From an uncultured Pseudomonas sp. (GTDB lineage: Bacteria; Pseudomonadota; Gammaproteobacteria; Pseudomonadales; Pseudomonadaceae): a stretch of DNA of 6,402 nucleotides. Below, piece by piece: positions 6,394 to 6,402 of the stretch. Below the pieces are notes generated by a model that worked only from the letters and a program-made list of their open reading frames with translations, ran no database searches and had not been told where the DNA came from. Position numbers and translations under genes: made by a program. Where the stretch lies: NCBI RefSeq assembly GCF_946885885.1, contig NZ_CAMPHN010000225.1:1-6402 (forward strand), given 5' to 3'. The stretch's first letter is position 1, and the number at the start of each line of letters is the position of its first letter.

Positions 6394-6402
6394 AGCGGTT
6401 GC

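Overview
The window looks like a piece of a Pseudomonas (Pseudomonadaceae) chromosome. The DNA is GC-rich. GpsA and the hotdog thioesterase read like pseudomonad or enterobacterial orthologues, and the right edge carries a GTAGCCCGGAT...ATCCGGG palindrome of the REP type common in this genus. From memory, the order gpsA, DUF4389 gene, sixA, AMP-binding enzyme, YdiI-like thioesterase is also found in P. aeruginosa. The species cannot be fixed from the window alone.

Layout. On the minus strand, 1947 down to the left edge encodes 649 residues of a TonB-dependent outer-membrane receptor with a GTG start. The frame is open to the edge and the C-terminus lies outside the window. A 178-bp divergent intergenic region (1948-2125) holds an inverted repeat in front of the receptor and a perfect TATAAT box in front of gpsA. 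On the plus strand, gpsA (glycerol-3-phosphate dehydrogenase), a small DUF4389 membrane protein and sixA (phosphohistidine phosphatase) are closely spaced and probably form one operon. After a 123-bp gap, which contains a perfect 16-bp palindrome and a possible promoter, come a long-chain-type acyl-CoA synthetase (GTG start, very strong ribosome binding site) and a YdiI-type hotdog acyl-CoA thioesterase. The REP-like hairpin follows at the edge. No gene-free stretch exceeds 300 bp.

How the genes fit together. GpsA makes sn-glycerol 3-phosphate, the backbone of phospholipids. The synthetase and thioesterase make and break acyl-CoA (or aryl-CoA) thioesters. The right two thirds of the window therefore has a lipid/acyl flavour, with SixA and the DUF4389 protein as less obvious passengers. 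The substrate of the TonB-dependent receptor cannot be read from the sequence.

This is mostly an ordinary, conserved core-genome region. I see no phage, CRISPR, transposase, toxin or biosynthetic cluster and no convincing new system. The points most worth a second look are the palindrome upstream of the synthetase, the inverted repeat in front of the receptor, the synthetase/thioesterase pairing, and the conserved but uncharacterised DUF4389 gene.
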